DNA of 64,000 bases, from positions 2,666,001 to 2,730,000 of the forward strand of contig OZ244805.1 of NCBI GenBank assembly GCA_965220095.1, in the 5' to 3' direction. Position 1 is the stretch's first letter, and every line of letters begins with the position of its first letter. The position numbers were made by a program, and so were the translations under genes. This document shows positions 63,904 to 64,000 of the stretch, in pieces. The notes beneath the pieces were generated by a model that was not told the origin of the DNA, ran no database searches, and worked only from the letters and a program-made list of their open reading frames with translations. Source of the DNA: Bin87 sp965220095 (GTDB taxonomy: Bacteria; Chloroflexota; Dehalococcoidia; Lucifugimonadales; UBA3495).

Positions 63904-64000
63904 ATGGTTACGCTGGATATGAACACGCTACTCGCCATTGCAGCAGTCGTTGGAATCGTCGTTGGGGCTGCCACACTTTACCAAGTCACTAGTACCGTTC
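63904..64000 (+). CDS. partial CDS, N-terminal membrane segment
   Basis: ATG at 63904 (MVTLDMNTLLAIAAVVGIVV) opens with one hydrophobic helix and runs off the window after 32 codons. It follows the methyltransferase-HNH stop by 9 bp, so it is probably in the same operon. Nothing more can be said. Confidence 0.55.
   Translation, partial: MVTLDMNTLLAIAAVVGIVVGAATLYQVTSTV

Overview
The window is high-GC bacterial chromosome with no rRNA, tRNA, CRISPR array, phage gene or intact transposase that I can see. The gene set suggests a Chloroflexota bacterium of the Dehalococcoidia/SAR202 kind. It has three luciferase-like flavin oxidoreductases, a CaiB-type CoA-transferase, an enoyl-CoA hydratase, an acyl-CoA dehydrogenase, an MmgE/PrpD protein, ComDE-like TPP enzyme halves and a MoeA fused to a periplasmic-binding-like domain. 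It also has many small repeats. This placement is inference from gene content; no marker gene was compared.

Layout. 1-4.9 kb (mostly minus): flavin oxidoreductase (cut by the window edge), Uma2 nuclease-like protein, hydrolase, enoyl-CoA hydratase, HIT protein, coiled-coil membrane protein and a broken SRPBCC gene. 5-7.2 kb (plus): MogA-like protein and three small proteins, two of them HEPN/PaREP1-like. 7.3-11.1 kb (minus): DUF1800, DUF1501 and NHL genes in one run. 11.8-20.5 kb (mainly plus): cytidylate kinase-like protein, small monooxygenase, flavin oxidoreductase, carboxymuconolactone decarboxylase-like protein, hydrolase, HPP membrane protein, a toxin-antitoxin pair, MmgE/PrpD and SDR. 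20.5-25.9 kb: winged-helix protein, thioredoxin-like lipoprotein, flavin oxidoreductase, AsnRS. 26-27.4 kb is repeat-rich and nearly gene-free. 27.4-30.7 kb: a TPP decarboxylase pair, a helical-repeat protein, a small membrane protein and a degenerate TPP paralogue. 30.6-36.3 kb: a DtxR-type regulator and a ferric-iron ABC transporter (ATPase on minus, binding protein and permease on plus). 36.7-41.1 kb: AlaRS, RuvX and a Cys-rich HTH protein. 41.1-55.4 kb (mostly minus): acyl-CoA dehydrogenase, Lrp-like domain, GalU, amidase plus GatC-like protein, a HEPN pair, S9 peptidase, glutaredoxin-thioredoxin reductase fusion, CoA-transferase, MidA methyltransferase and SMP-30 protein. 55.7-63.9 kb (plus): two moeA genes separated by an MmeI-type restriction-modification gene broken by one amber codon, then a TPR protein and a DNA methyltransferase-HNH fusion.

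The strongest non-genic signal is a set of short non-autonomous inverted-repeat elements. At least three sequence families sit between 10-bp direct repeats, several of them exact. These look like real target-site duplications, so the elements were mobilised by a transposase that lies outside the window. Most gaps over 300 bp are filled by these elements or by a second hairpin repeat built on CCCTCTCCC/GGGAGAGGG.

The most interesting biology is the defence-like island around the moeA genes, the iron-uptake locus with a candidate DtxR operator inside its promoter, the HEPN gene groups, and the degenerate TPP paralogue beside its likely parent.
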